DNA from: Variovorax sp. OK212 | GTDB taxonomy: Bacteria; Pseudomonadota; Gammaproteobacteria; Burkholderiales; Burkholderiaceae_C | DNA: 64,000 nt | Direction of reading: 5' to 3' | Assembly: GCF_900112425.1 (NCBI RefSeq) | Contig: NZ_FOLP01000012.1 | Span: forward strand, 124,001-188,000 | Shown: positions 8,377 to 16,539 of the stretch, piece by piece | Layout of the letters: each line of letters starts with the position of its first letter | How positions within the stretch are numbered: position 1 is the first letter of the stretch | The notes under the pieces: model-generated | What the model saw: only the letters and a program-made list of their open reading frames with translations | Database searches by the model: none | Told to the model about the DNA's origin: nothing | Translations under genes and position numbers: made by a program

Positions 8377-9147
8377 CTACATGCCGACGAATTTGGGCTT
8401 TTTCTTGCCGAGGAAAGCCAAGATGCCTTCCATTGCGTCGCGTGTCTGAGACGCGGTGGAGAACAGCTCAGCCTCCAGGCCAAGCCCCAGTTCCAGTGGC
8501 AGGGCGTTTGCACTCTTCACGGCAGTCAACGCCTGACCCAATGCCGCAGGAAATGGGATCCCCATGTCGGAAAGGAACTGCATGCCGACCTCGACTGGAT
8601 CGCTGATCTCCACGATGCGGTGGATGAGTCCGATGCGCTCGGCCTCTTCCCCGCCCACGGCTCGGCCACTGACAATCATTTCGGTAGCCCGTGACGTACC
8701 CACCAGTCTTGGCAGTCGTTGTGTTCCGCCATACGCCGGTATGAGCCCCAGCTTGATTTCGGGCAGGCCGAACCGGGACGCAGCGGTCGCGATGCGGAAG
8801 GTGCAGGCCATTGCTAGCTCCAGCCCACCGCCAAATGCAACACCATTGATCACTGCCACCGACGGAATATCGAGTCTGTCGAGCTTCGCAAACGCAGCCT
8901 GACCGCTCCGGGCCGTTGAACGCTGTGTGTCGGCGTCCTTGCCCATCAGCTCCTTCACGTCGGCTCCTGCACTAAAGGCCTTGCCACCTTCGCCCACGAT
9001 CAGCAGCGCACGGGCATCCGACGTAGCCACTTCGTCAAGACGCGCACCGACCTGAGCAATCATGTCGGCGTTGAGTACATTCAGCGCCTGCGGTCGGTTC
9101 AACCGCAGCACAGCGACACGTTCGCGAAAACTCAGTTCGACGCTCAC
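8377..9147 (-). CDS. Enoyl-CoA hydratase/isomerase (BadK-like position)
   Basis: A 256-residue crotonase. The GTG at 9147 is chosen because it begins the family N-terminus (ELSFRERVAVLRLNRPQALN) and its GTGA overlaps the TGA of the upstream badI-like gene; the longer open frame is a shadow of that gene. The oxyanion-hole motifs are FSAGADVKEL and AFGGGLELAMAC, and the catalytic region is GLPEIKLGLIPAYGGTQRLPR, retaining a Glu after LP that is typical of hydratases. In this operon it could hydrate a cyclohex-1-ene-carboxyl-CoA-like intermediate before BadH, as BadK does in Rhodopseudomonas; that is inference from neighbours. Confidence 0.85.
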   Translation of the reverse strand: MSVELSFRERVAVLRLNRPQALNVLNADMIAQVGARLDEVATSDARALLIVGEGGKAFSAGADVKELMGKDADTQRSTARSGQAAFAKLDRLDIPSVAVINGVAFGGGLELAMACTFRIATAASRFGLPEIKLGLIPAYGGTQRLPRLVGTSRATEMIVSGRAVGGEEAERIGLIHRIVEISDPVEVGMQFLSDMGIPFPAALGQALTAVKSANALPLELGLGLEAELFSTASQTRDAMEGILAFLGKKKPKFVGM

Positions 9148-9956
9148 GATGCGTCCGCCTTGTCGCCGCCGTCTGACGGTTCCGGACGAAAACGGGGCTT
9201 GCGCTTGCCCATGAAGGCTGCAACGCCCTCGTGAGATTCGTCGGTGCCGTAGTAGAGTGCGAGCGCTTGCATGCCCAGGCCACCAATGCCCCTGATCGAG
9301 TCGGAATCGGCATTGAACGAGCGCTTGGCAATGGCGATGGCGGTCGGGCTCAGGGCCAGGATTTCCTGGCACCATTTGTCTACCTCGGCATCCAGATCGG
9401 CAGGCGGCACAACCGCATTGACCAGCCCCATGGCGAGTGCCTGTTGCGCTGTGTAGCGGCGGCACAGATACCAGATCTCACGCGCCTTCTTTTCGCCCAC
9501 CACACGGGAGAGGAATGCCGTCCCGAAGCCCGGATCCACCGAACCCACTTTGGGGCCGACCTGGCCGAACTGAGCGGTCTCCGAGGCGATGGCCAAGTCG
9601 CAGCAGGTAACCAACACATTGCCACCGCCGATGGCGAAGCCATTGACACGTGCGATGACGGGCTTCGGAGCCTCCCGAATCAGGCCCTGAAGTTCTTCCA
9701 CCGGCAAGCCGATCAGGCCCCGACCGTCGTAGCCACCATCGTGAGCCGATTGGTCACCACCAGTGCAGAAGGCCTTTTCGCCGATCCCCGTGAGCACGAT
9801 GACGCCGACCGTTTTGTTCCACGATGCGCGATGCAGCGCATCGATCAACTCATCGCAGGTTTTGCCGCGAAAGGCGTTGTACTTGTCCGGGCGGTTGATG
9901 GTGATGCGGGCAACGCCCGCTTTCTCTTCGTAAAGAATGTCGGTGTAGTTGGTCAT
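9144..9956 (-). CDS. badI: 2-ketocyclohexanecarboxyl-CoA hydrolase-like ring-opening crotonase (BadI-like)
   Basis: A 270-residue crotonase-fold protein with the unusual signatures of BadI and the related MenB: NRPDKYNAFRGKTCDELI, FCTGGDQSAHDGGYDG, KPVIARVNGFAIGGGNVL, FGQVGPKVGSVDPGFGTA and EKKAREIWYLCRRY. BadI hydrolytically cleaves 2-ketocyclohexane-1-carboxyl-CoA to pimeloyl-CoA. MenB does the reverse type of Dieckmann chemistry, but no menaquinone genes are nearby. The ATG at 9956 is preferred because it begins the family alignment; an ATG four codons earlier overlaps the badH stop. It sits between badH-like and hydratase genes with a tiny gap and an overlap, a clear operon. Confidence 0.85.
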   Translation of the reverse strand: MTNYTDILYEEKAGVARITINRPDKYNAFRGKTCDELIDALHRASWNKTVGVIVLTGIGEKAFCTGGDQSAHDGGYDGRGLIGLPVEELQGLIREAPKPVIARVNGFAIGGGNVLVTCCDLAIASETAQFGQVGPKVGSVDPGFGTAFLSRVVGEKKAREIWYLCRRYTAQQALAMGLVNAVVPPADLDAEVDKWCQEILALSPTAIAIAKRSFNADSDSIRGIGGLGMQALALYYGTDESHEGVAAFMGKRKPRFRPEPSDGGDKADAS

Positions 9957-9960
9957 GATT

Positions 9961-10728
9961 TCATCCATGCATGGTGAGACCGCCGGACACGCTGATGACC
10001 TGTCCGGTGATGAAGTTCGCGTCGTCGCTGGCGAGGAAAGCGACCATGCCCGGGATGTCCTCAGGCTGGCCCAGACGCTTGAGTGGGATGGCCCGCTTCA
10101 GGCCATCAAAGATCTTCTGACCGTATTCACCTTCGCCAGCGAAGGAGCGCAGAAGTGCCGTGTCGGTCGGACCCGGGCACACGACATTGACCCGTACATC
10201 CTTGCGCGCGGTTTCTCTGGCCAACGTCTTGCTGAAGGCGATGATTCCGCCCTTGCAAGCCGAATAGACCGACTCACCGGAAGAACCCACACGCCCTGCG
10301 TCTGAGGCGATGTTGATGATCTTGCCGCCACCGGCTTCGGTCATCAGCGGGACAACAGCGTGCTGCAGATTCAGCGGGCCTTTGAGGTTGATCGCGATCA
10401 CCTTGTCCCAGAACTCAGGCGTTGACTCCGTGAACTGCATGGCGATATCCCACCCGGCGTTGTTGACCAGGATGTCGATCCGTCCACACACACCGTGAAT
10501 CTCACGGATGGTCGAGGTGACCGCCGCGTGATCCGTGATGTCGAGCGTCCGCACCGAGAGCTTCTCGGAATACGCGGCCAATTGCCCGGTGAGTTCTTTG
10601 AGGCCTTCGGCGTTGAGGTCCAGGGCAACGACCCGGCACCCTTCCTCGCAAAAGCGGCGCACCAGTTCGCGACCAATGCCACCGGCGGCGCCGGTGATCA
10701 CGGCAACTTTTTCATTCAATCCACGCAT
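9961..10728 (-). CDS. badH: 2-hydroxycyclohexanecarboxyl-CoA dehydrogenase-like SDR (BadH-like)
   Basis: A 255-residue classical SDR, the length of BadH. The start at 10728 follows AGGAG; a longer frame begins at 10764. Motifs are TGAAGGIG (cofactor), VNNAGWDIA, the catalytic stretch NIASDAGRVGSSGESVYSACK with Ser, Tyr and Lys, and VVCPGPTDTALL. The NNAGWDI and GSSGE(S/A)VY segments and the ending ITGQVISVSGGLTM are characteristic of BadH. The enzyme oxidises 2-hydroxycyclohexane-1-carboxyl-CoA to the 2-keto compound, the substrate of the BadI-like protein encoded just downstream. Confidence 0.85.
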   Translation of the reverse strand: MRGLNEKVAVITGAAGGIGRELVRRFCEEGCRVVALDLNAEGLKELTGQLAAYSEKLSVRTLDITDHAAVTSTIREIHGVCGRIDILVNNAGWDIAMQFTESTPEFWDKVIAINLKGPLNLQHAVVPLMTEAGGGKIINIASDAGRVGSSGESVYSACKGGIIAFSKTLARETARKDVRVNVVCPGPTDTALLRSFAGEGEYGQKIFDGLKRAIPLKRLGQPEDIPGMVAFLASDDANFITGQVISVSGGLTMHG

Positions 10729-10763
10729 GCGGTTCTCCTGGGGTAAGTAAGTAATGAAAGCCA

Positions 10764-12416
10764 TCAGCCATTTCGGGCCACGATGACCCCGGCTGCGTGA
10801 GCGCGCAGCTTGAATTTCTGCAGCTTTCCGGTGGCGGTCCGGACGATGGGTTCGAAGATGACGTGACGCGGAGACTTGAAGCCCGCCAGCCTGGCGCGGC
10901 AGTACTTGATGACGTCGTCCTGGGTCAGGCTACCAACCGCCTCGGGTCTCAACTCCAGAACAGCGCAAACCACCTCGCCCCATTTCTCGTCAGGAATGGC
11001 CACCACGGCGGCGTTCAGCACGGCTGGGTGTGTGTAGAGAACTTCCTCGACTTCGAGCGAAGAGACGTTCTCACCGCCCGAAATGATGATGTCCTTCGAC
11101 CGGTCCTTGATCTCGATGTAACCGTTCTCGTGCACGACTGCCAGGTCACCGCTGTGGTGCCACCCGCCCGCAAACGCTTCCTGTGTGGCATCCGCGTTTT
11201 TGAGGTAACCCTTCATGCCCAGGTTGCCGCGGAACAGCACTTCACCCATCGTAATGCCGTCACGCGGCACAGGCTTGAAAGTGGTCGGATCGGCGACGAT
11301 CATCTCGTCCGAAACGGCGGTTCGAACGCCCTGTCGGCCCATGAGCGCCGACTGCTCATCCGCCGACAGCTTCGACCAGGACTCCTGGGGGACGCAAACT
11401 GTGTTCACACCGTGCTGCTCCGTCATCCCGTACACGTGCTGCACACGGAAACCCAGCGCCTGCGTGGCCCGGATGATGCTCACCGGTGGCGAGGCACCAG
11501 CGCACGCAATCGTGATCGGACCTGCAGGAGGTTGCCAGTCAGCAGGCTTTCCGGCCACCAGAGATCCCAGCACCGTGGGGGCACCGCAGAAGTAGGTGAC
11601 GCCATGTCGCTCCACAGCGGCATAGATGTCTTCCGGCACGACCTTGCGCAGACACACATGGGTTCCAGCCACGGCCGCCATGGCCCACGCGTAACACCAG
11701 CCATTGCAGTGAAACAGAGGCAGCGTCCAGAGATAGACAGGTATCTGCCCGTTGCTCAGCTCGGCATAGATCACCTGCCCCAGAGCGTTCAGATAGGCCC
11801 CACGGTGGTGGTAGACCACCCCCTTGGGGTTCCCCGTCGTCCCGGACGTGTAGTTCAGTGCAATGGCATCCCATTCGTCACGGGGGTAGCGCAGCTCTGC
11901 ATTCGCCGGGGCGTCGCGAAGGAAATCCTCGTAGTCGACCAGCCCAACACGATCTGCCTCTGGCACGTCGTCGCCTCGGATGTCAATCACGTCGATCTGC
12001 ATTCCCGACTGCTTCACGGCCTCGCGGGCGACATCAGCGAACATCTGGTCCACCAGCAGAACACGCGCATCGGAGTGCATCAGGATGAAGGCCATCGCGG
12101 CCGGTTCAAGCCGTACGTTGATGCAGTTCAGCACGGCGCCCGACATCGGGACACCAAACTGCGCTTCCAGCATGGCTGGAATGTTCGACGCGATGATTGC
12201 CACCGTATCGCCACGCTGCACACCGGCGCCGATCAGAGCACGTGCGAGACGCCGACATCGGTCTGCGTGCTCAGCCCAGCTGTAGCGGAGATCGCCATGG
12301 ATGACAGCGGTGCGATCCGGGAACACGTCTGCAGCACGGTCCAGGAAGCGAAGGACGGTGAGCGGTTGATGGTTGGCCTGGCACTTGTCCAAACCCGTGT
12401 CGTACTTGGTAGGCAT
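10764..12416 (-). CDS. Acyl-CoA ligase (AMP-forming)
   Basis: A 550-residue ANL-superfamily acyl-CoA synthetase. The P-loop-like motif YTSGTTGNPKGVVYHH, the A5 region VYGMTEQHG, the hinge GWHHSGDLAVVHENGYIEIKDRSKDIIISGGENVSS and the C-terminal catalytic lysine region TATGKLQKF are all present, so it appears functional. It resembles medium-chain or methylthiopropionate-type ligases. In this operon it would activate the incoming carboxylic acid to its CoA ester (the AliA role). The first half is closely similar to a truncated paralogue at 29789-30416. A 565-residue open frame lies antisense within it and is only a codon-bias shadow. Confidence 0.9.
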   Translation of the reverse strand: MPTKYDTGLDKCQANHQPLTVLRFLDRAADVFPDRTAVIHGDLRYSWAEHADRCRRLARALIGAGVQRGDTVAIIASNIPAMLEAQFGVPMSGAVLNCINVRLEPAAMAFILMHSDARVLLVDQMFADVAREAVKQSGMQIDVIDIRGDDVPEADRVGLVDYEDFLRDAPANAELRYPRDEWDAIALNYTSGTTGNPKGVVYHHRGAYLNALGQVIYAELSNGQIPVYLWTLPLFHCNGWCYAWAMAAVAGTHVCLRKVVPEDIYAAVERHGVTYFCGAPTVLGSLVAGKPADWQPPAGPITIACAGASPPVSIIRATQALGFRVQHVYGMTEQHGVNTVCVPQESWSKLSADEQSALMGRQGVRTAVSDEMIVADPTTFKPVPRDGITMGEVLFRGNLGMKGYLKNADATQEAFAGGWHHSGDLAVVHENGYIEIKDRSKDIIISGGENVSSLEVEEVLYTHPAVLNAAVVAIPDEKWGEVVCAVLELRPEAVGSLTQDDVIKYCRARLAGFKSPRHVIFEPIVRTATGKLQKFKLRAHAAGVIVARNG

Positions 12417-12463
12417 AGTTGGTCTCTTTTTTCTAGGTTTCCGAGTGGTTCGAGTTGGGCAGG

Positions 12464-14497
12464 TCAGAGCGAAACGGCAAGGCGCGTCGCTTGATCGATG
12501 GCTCGCAGTGCGTCCAGTTCAGCGGCGACATCGGCACCGCCAATCACGTGTGCGCTCACCCCCCGCTGACTCAGCTCATTGAAAAGTTGACGGTTCGACA
12601 GCTGACCGGCGCACAGCACCACGTTGTCCACATCCACCACTCGCTGTTCACCGTTGACCGTGATGTGCAGACCGGCATCGTCGATGGCGTCATAAGTGGC
12701 ACCTGCAGTCATCGTGACTTCGGCCTTGCGCAACTTGGCCTTGAGGATCCACCCCGTGGACTTTCCGAGGTTCTTGCCCAGCGACTCCGGTTTGCGCTGG
12801 AACATGTGAACGGTGCGTGCCGGCACCTCGTGTGTGGTCGGTGTCTTCAAGCCTCCCGGGCTTGCCATTGATTCATCGACACCCCAGGCATCCATGAAGT
12901 GCCGCGGATCGAGCGATTCCTCATGACTCCCCACAAGGTACTCGGCCACATCGAAGCCAATCCCACCGGCGCCGATGATCGCCACCTTCTTTCCGACCTT
13001 GGCACCACCACCCAGCACGTCCAGGTAGCTCAGTACTTTTGAATGGTCGAGTCCTTTGATCTCTGGCTGGCGAGGCAACACACCCGTGGCCAGAACAACC
13101 TCATCAAATTCACCCGTCCTGACACGCTGGGCCAGGTTCTCGGCATCGACCTTGGTGCCCAAGTGCACCGTGACCTTCGCGCGCTCCAGGGCTACACGGA
13201 AATGGCGCAGCATTTCGTTGAATTCGTTTTTTCCCGGCACCTTCTTTGCCAGGTTCAACTGACCACCGAGCTCCGGCCCAGCCTCGAACAGCGTGACCTG
13301 ATGACCACGTCGTCCGGCGTTGAGGGCAAACGACATGCCGGCCGGTCCGCCACCGACAACCGCAAAGCGTTTCGGTGCCGTGGTCTCACCATCTTCAAAT
13401 TCGATCTCTCGGCCAGCCCGGGGATTGACGAGGCAGGTTGCCGTGCGATCTGTAAAGATGCGGTCCAGGCAGGCTTGATTGCAGGCGATGCAGGTGTTGA
13501 TCTCTTCGGGCATGCCCAGGCGAGTCTTCTTCGCGAAGTCCGGATCGGCCAGCAGGGGGCGAGCCATCGAGACAAGGTCAGCAGCCCCGGAAGCGATGAT
13601 CTGCTCAGCGATCTCGGGGGTGTTGATCCGGTTGCTCGCCATCACCGGAATCGACACCGCCTGCTTTACATTGCGGACCGCCTCCACCCAGGCTGCGCGC
13701 GGCACCGGCGCAGCCATCGTCGGCACCGACGACTCATGCCAACCGATCCCCGTGTTGATCATGTCTGCACCTGCGCGCTCGACCCTGCGCGCAAACTCGG
13801 CCACCTCCGTCCCGGTCATGCCACCATCCATCAGGTCGATCGCCGAGATGCGGTAGATCACCATGAAGTTGGCACCGACTCGCGCCCGCACAGATTTGAC
13901 GATTTCGAGCGGGAAGCGAATGCGGTTATCGAAGCTGCCACCGAATTCGTCGTCTCGCTGGTTGGTCAACCCGGCGGTGAATTCATTGATGAGGTAGCCC
14001 TCAGACCCCATGATCTCAACACCCGCGTATCCACCCTCCTCGGCCAGCACCGCCGTGTTTGCGAAGCTATTCACCGTGACCCACACCTCGTCAGTAGACA
14101 AAGGCCGCGGCGGGTACACATTGATGCGGGCCTTCCCCTCAGACGGCGACACGCAGTTGGCAACCTTGGCGTAGCGGCCCGCATGCAGGATCTGCAACAC
14201 GATCCGACCGCCGGCCTGGTTGACAGTCCCGGTGATCAACCGGTGCTCGTCAAGTTGCTCAGGCGCGTCGAGCACCAGGCCGCCTTCATCCATCACACCC
14301 TCAGGCACGGGGGAGTAGCCACCCGTCAGGATGAGTCCGATCTCTCCCTTGGCACGCGCTGCGTAGAACGCCGCCAGGCGTTCCTGCGGCCGGTCCAAGG
14401 TCTCCAAACGGGTATGCATGGCGCCCATCACCATGCGATTCGGAAGCTCAACGCCTCCAACGCGCAGCGGGCTCAACAGGTGGGGGTAGGAAGTCAT
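12464..14497 (-). CDS. fadH: NADPH-dependent 2,4-dienoyl-CoA reductase (FadH-type), copy 1
   Basis: A 677-residue Old-Yellow-Enzyme/Fe-S flavoprotein. The N-terminal FMN TIM barrel starts SYPHLLSPLRVGGVELPNRMVMGAMHT, as in E. coli FadH. The Fe-S cysteines are in NTCIACNQACLDR and the following TCLVNP. The FAD motif is VVGGGPAGMSFALNAGRRG and a second dinucleotide motif is AIIGAGGIGFDVAEYL. The ATG at 14497 matches family starts; ATGs at 14506 and 14539 are alternatives without a clear ribosome-binding site. It reduces conjugated dienoyl-CoAs so that they can enter beta-oxidation. It is first in the ligase-badH-badI-hydratase operon, and a palindromic operator lies 58 bases upstream. Confidence 0.92.
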   Translation of the reverse strand: MTSYPHLLSPLRVGGVELPNRMVMGAMHTRLETLDRPQERLAAFYAARAKGEIGLILTGGYSPVPEGVMDEGGLVLDAPEQLDEHRLITGTVNQAGGRIVLQILHAGRYAKVANCVSPSEGKARINVYPPRPLSTDEVWVTVNSFANTAVLAEEGGYAGVEIMGSEGYLINEFTAGLTNQRDDEFGGSFDNRIRFPLEIVKSVRARVGANFMVIYRISAIDLMDGGMTGTEVAEFARRVERAGADMINTGIGWHESSVPTMAAPVPRAAWVEAVRNVKQAVSIPVMASNRINTPEIAEQIIASGAADLVSMARPLLADPDFAKKTRLGMPEEINTCIACNQACLDRIFTDRTATCLVNPRAGREIEFEDGETTAPKRFAVVGGGPAGMSFALNAGRRGHQVTLFEAGPELGGQLNLAKKVPGKNEFNEMLRHFRVALERAKVTVHLGTKVDAENLAQRVRTGEFDEVVLATGVLPRQPEIKGLDHSKVLSYLDVLGGGAKVGKKVAIIGAGGIGFDVAEYLVGSHEESLDPRHFMDAWGVDESMASPGGLKTPTTHEVPARTVHMFQRKPESLGKNLGKSTGWILKAKLRKAEVTMTAGATYDAIDDAGLHITVNGEQRVVDVDNVVLCAGQLSNRQLFNELSQRGVSAHVIGGADVAAELDALRAIDQATRLAVSL

Positions 14498-14548
14498 GGC
14501 ATTCATGCATGCGTTGTCGAAGTGCTTGAATGGTGCCAATCCCTGGAT

Positions 14549-14567
14549 ATTACGTCAAGTACTTGAT
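14549..14567. promoter_or_regulatory. Palindromic operator, likely MarR-family site
   Basis: Between divergent fadH copy 1 and the marR gene lies TTACGTCAAGTACTTGATA. Its core TCAAGTACTTGA (14555-14566) is a perfect 12-base palindrome. On the minus strand the site overlaps a TTGACG that could serve as a -35 box for fadH. A nearly identical sequence occurs at 26799-26816, and a TCAA-N4-TTGA match lies before fadH copy 2. That recurrence supports a shared regulator, most simply the adjacent MarR protein. Confidence 0.6.
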
Positions 14568-14781
14568 ATATAGTTTTCGAAGCACTAGGGTAAACACTTG
14601 CGCGGAGGATGCTTTTTCAGTGATTTTCATAGGCAGTCCTCAGAATCAACCAGACAATCTCTGGGATCATCACCTCTTGCACTCGATAAACTAGATCATA
14701 CACTTGACATATTTGTAAAACTGATCAACTCTCTCAGCGGAATCAAAATGAGGTATCAGGTACGATCTTTTTTCCCTTTAC

Positions 14782-15321
14782 ATGGACCAGAGAAATCTCG
14801 TGACTTTTCCCAGTGAACCCACGTACGAGCAGTCGGTTTCCGCCATCCACAACCGGCTGTTCTTCCGGCTGTTCCAGACCGGAAACACACTTGACCGCCA
14901 GGCCACCAAAGAACTGGGTATCTCACCGGTGCACTGGGCGGTTCTGGGTGCGCTGTCGCGCCCACAGGTGATCACTGGCATGTCGTTCTCAGACCTTGTG
15001 GAATATCTTTTCGTGAGTCGGCAAAGCCTGGACGGCCTCTTGAAGCGGCTGGAACGGGATGGCCATGTGCTCCGCGTTGCGGACACGACTGACCGACGCG
15101 TCAAGAAGGTGGTGTTGACCCCAGAAGGCAAAAAAGCCTGGAACGAGCTGCAACCCAAGATCTACGAGTTCTACACACAGGCCCTGGATGGCTTCCGGTT
15201 CGATGACAAGGTCACACTCGTGCACTTCCTGAATCGCCTCAACGAAGGCATGCGAGACGTTTCGCTCGGAGCGATTGACCAAACTCCGGCAGTTAACGAA
15301 ATGGCCAAAAGCGGCGTGTGA
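14782..15321 (+). CDS. MarR-family transcriptional regulator
   Basis: A 179-residue winged-helix regulator divergent from the fadH-led operon. The central region shows the MarR fold: ISPVHWAVLGALSR, then VEYLFVSRQSLDGLLKRLERDGHV (recognition helix), and the wing DTTDRRVKKVVLTPEGKKAW with the conserved D-x-R-x-x-K pattern. MarR proteins usually repress their own and the divergent promoter and are released by a pathway metabolite, often an acyl-CoA in degradative clusters. The likely operator is the palindrome at 14549-14567. The protein has about 25 residues before the fold, slightly longer than average. Confidence 0.85.
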   Translation: MDQRNLVTFPSEPTYEQSVSAIHNRLFFRLFQTGNTLDRQATKELGISPVHWAVLGALSRPQVITGMSFSDLVEYLFVSRQSLDGLLKRLERDGHVLRVADTTDRRVKKVVLTPEGKKAWNELQPKIYEFYTQALDGFRFDDKVTLVHFLNRLNEGMRDVSLGAIDQTPAVNEMAKSGV

Positions 15322-15515
15322 GCGCACTCAAAACCGGACCGATCACCGAGGCGTTACGCAAGTGGAAGGCGCACGGATGAATGCTTCATTGGGCAGGATG
15401 TTGGATTCCATCGATCTCTGACCCGATTAACAACCGACCCAGAATGGGCCTGGGCGTACGATCTCCCTTGGCGATATATCGAGAGTTCCTGGTTCGATCA
15501 CTCTGGCGCAGGGCC

Positions 15516-16490
15516 TCAGGGAACCAACACGAGGCAACCGGCCGTACGACGGCTTTCGAGTTCTCGGTGGGCATCCGCCGCATCACTCAGCGCGAACCGC
15601 TTGATCGGCGGCGCCTTCACGCCGCCATCCTTGAGCGCACCGAAAAACTCCGCGGCCATCGCGTCGCGCTTGGCTTCGGTAGACGCGTAGTGCGGCATCA
15701 TCGGCCGCGTAGCAAACAGCGATCCGCGCTTGGCCAGCTCAAGCATGCTGAACGGCTCGACGGGCCCAGAGGCGTTGCCATAACTGACGAACATGCCCCG
15801 AGGCCTTAGGCAATCCAGCGAGCCCATCGCGGTGGTCTTGCCGACCCCGTCATAGACGACATCGCAAAGCTCTCCCTTGGTGATGTCCTTGACACGGTCT
15901 GCGAAGCTCTCACGGGAGTACACGATGACGTGACGGCAACCATTGGCGAGAGCCACTTCGACTTTGTCATCAGACCCGACCGTTCCGATCACGGTAGCCC
16001 CCAGATAGGAACCCCACTGCGACAGAAGCGTGCCGACGCCTCCTGCGGCCGCATGGACCAACATGACCGTGTCCGGAACCACCTTGAAGGTTTGACGCAG
16101 CAGCATGTGCGCCGTCAGCCCCTTCATCGTCAAGGCCGCCGCAACTTCGTCGCTGACCCACTCAGGCACCTTGAAGGCTGCATCCGAAGCGATCACGCGT
16201 TCGGAGGCGTATCCGCCACCGCCCATCGTGGAGTAGCTCACCCGATCCCCCACCTGGAAACCGGTAACCTCCGTCCCGACCGACAGCACTTCGCCCGCGG
16301 CTTCCTGACCCAGGATGAAAGGCAGCGTGACCGGATAGAGGCCGGAGCGGAAATAGGTGTCGATGAAGTTCACACCGCATCGGGTTTGGCGAATCCTCAG
16401 TTCTTTTGGCCCCGGATCTCCGACGTTCCGCTGCTCGAATTTCAGGACCTCGGGTCCGCCATGGGCGTGGATGCTGACAACGTGCGCCAT
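15516..16490 (-). CDS. Quinone-oxidoreductase-type MDR dehydrogenase (Qor-like)
   Basis: A 324-residue zinc-free medium-chain reductase. The start at 16490 follows AGGAGAA. Features are the GroES-like N-terminal half (GVNFIDTYFRSGLYP, FILGQEAAGEV, GFQVGDRVSYS) and the Rossmann half with VHAAAGGVGTLLSQW and VYDGVGKTT. The catalytic zinc ligands of alcohol dehydrogenases are absent. These proteins reduce quinones or enoyl thioesters with NADPH; the role here is unknown. It lies 50 bases downstream of the aminotransferase gene on the same strand and could share its transcript. Confidence 0.88.
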   Translation of the reverse strand: MAHVVSIHAHGGPEVLKFEQRNVGDPGPKELRIRQTRCGVNFIDTYFRSGLYPVTLPFILGQEAAGEVLSVGTEVTGFQVGDRVSYSTMGGGGYASERVIASDAAFKVPEWVSDEVAAALTMKGLTAHMLLRQTFKVVPDTVMLVHAAAGGVGTLLSQWGSYLGATVIGTVGSDDKVEVALANGCRHVIVYSRESFADRVKDITKGELCDVVYDGVGKTTAMGSLDCLRPRGMFVSYGNASGPVEPFSMLELAKRGSLFATRPMMPHYASTEAKRDAMAAEFFGALKDGGVKAPPIKRFALSDAADAHRELESRRTAGCLVLVP

Positions 16491-16539
16491 CGATGTTCTC
16501 CTGGTAAGTGTTTTCAAGGGGGATTCCCCAGTGCGAATG

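Noticed and set aside
9144..9956. MenB (menaquinone biosynthesis) instead of BadI
   Set aside because: No other men genes are present, and the gene sits between BadH-like and hydratase genes in a catabolic operon.
10797..12494. 565-codon plus-strand open frame
   Set aside because: Antisense to the intact acyl-CoA ligase with all its motifs; no domain in the antisense product. Codon-bias shadow.
13043..14566. 507-codon plus-strand open frame
   Set aside because: Antisense to fadH copy 1; His/Arg-rich composition typical of a shadow frame.
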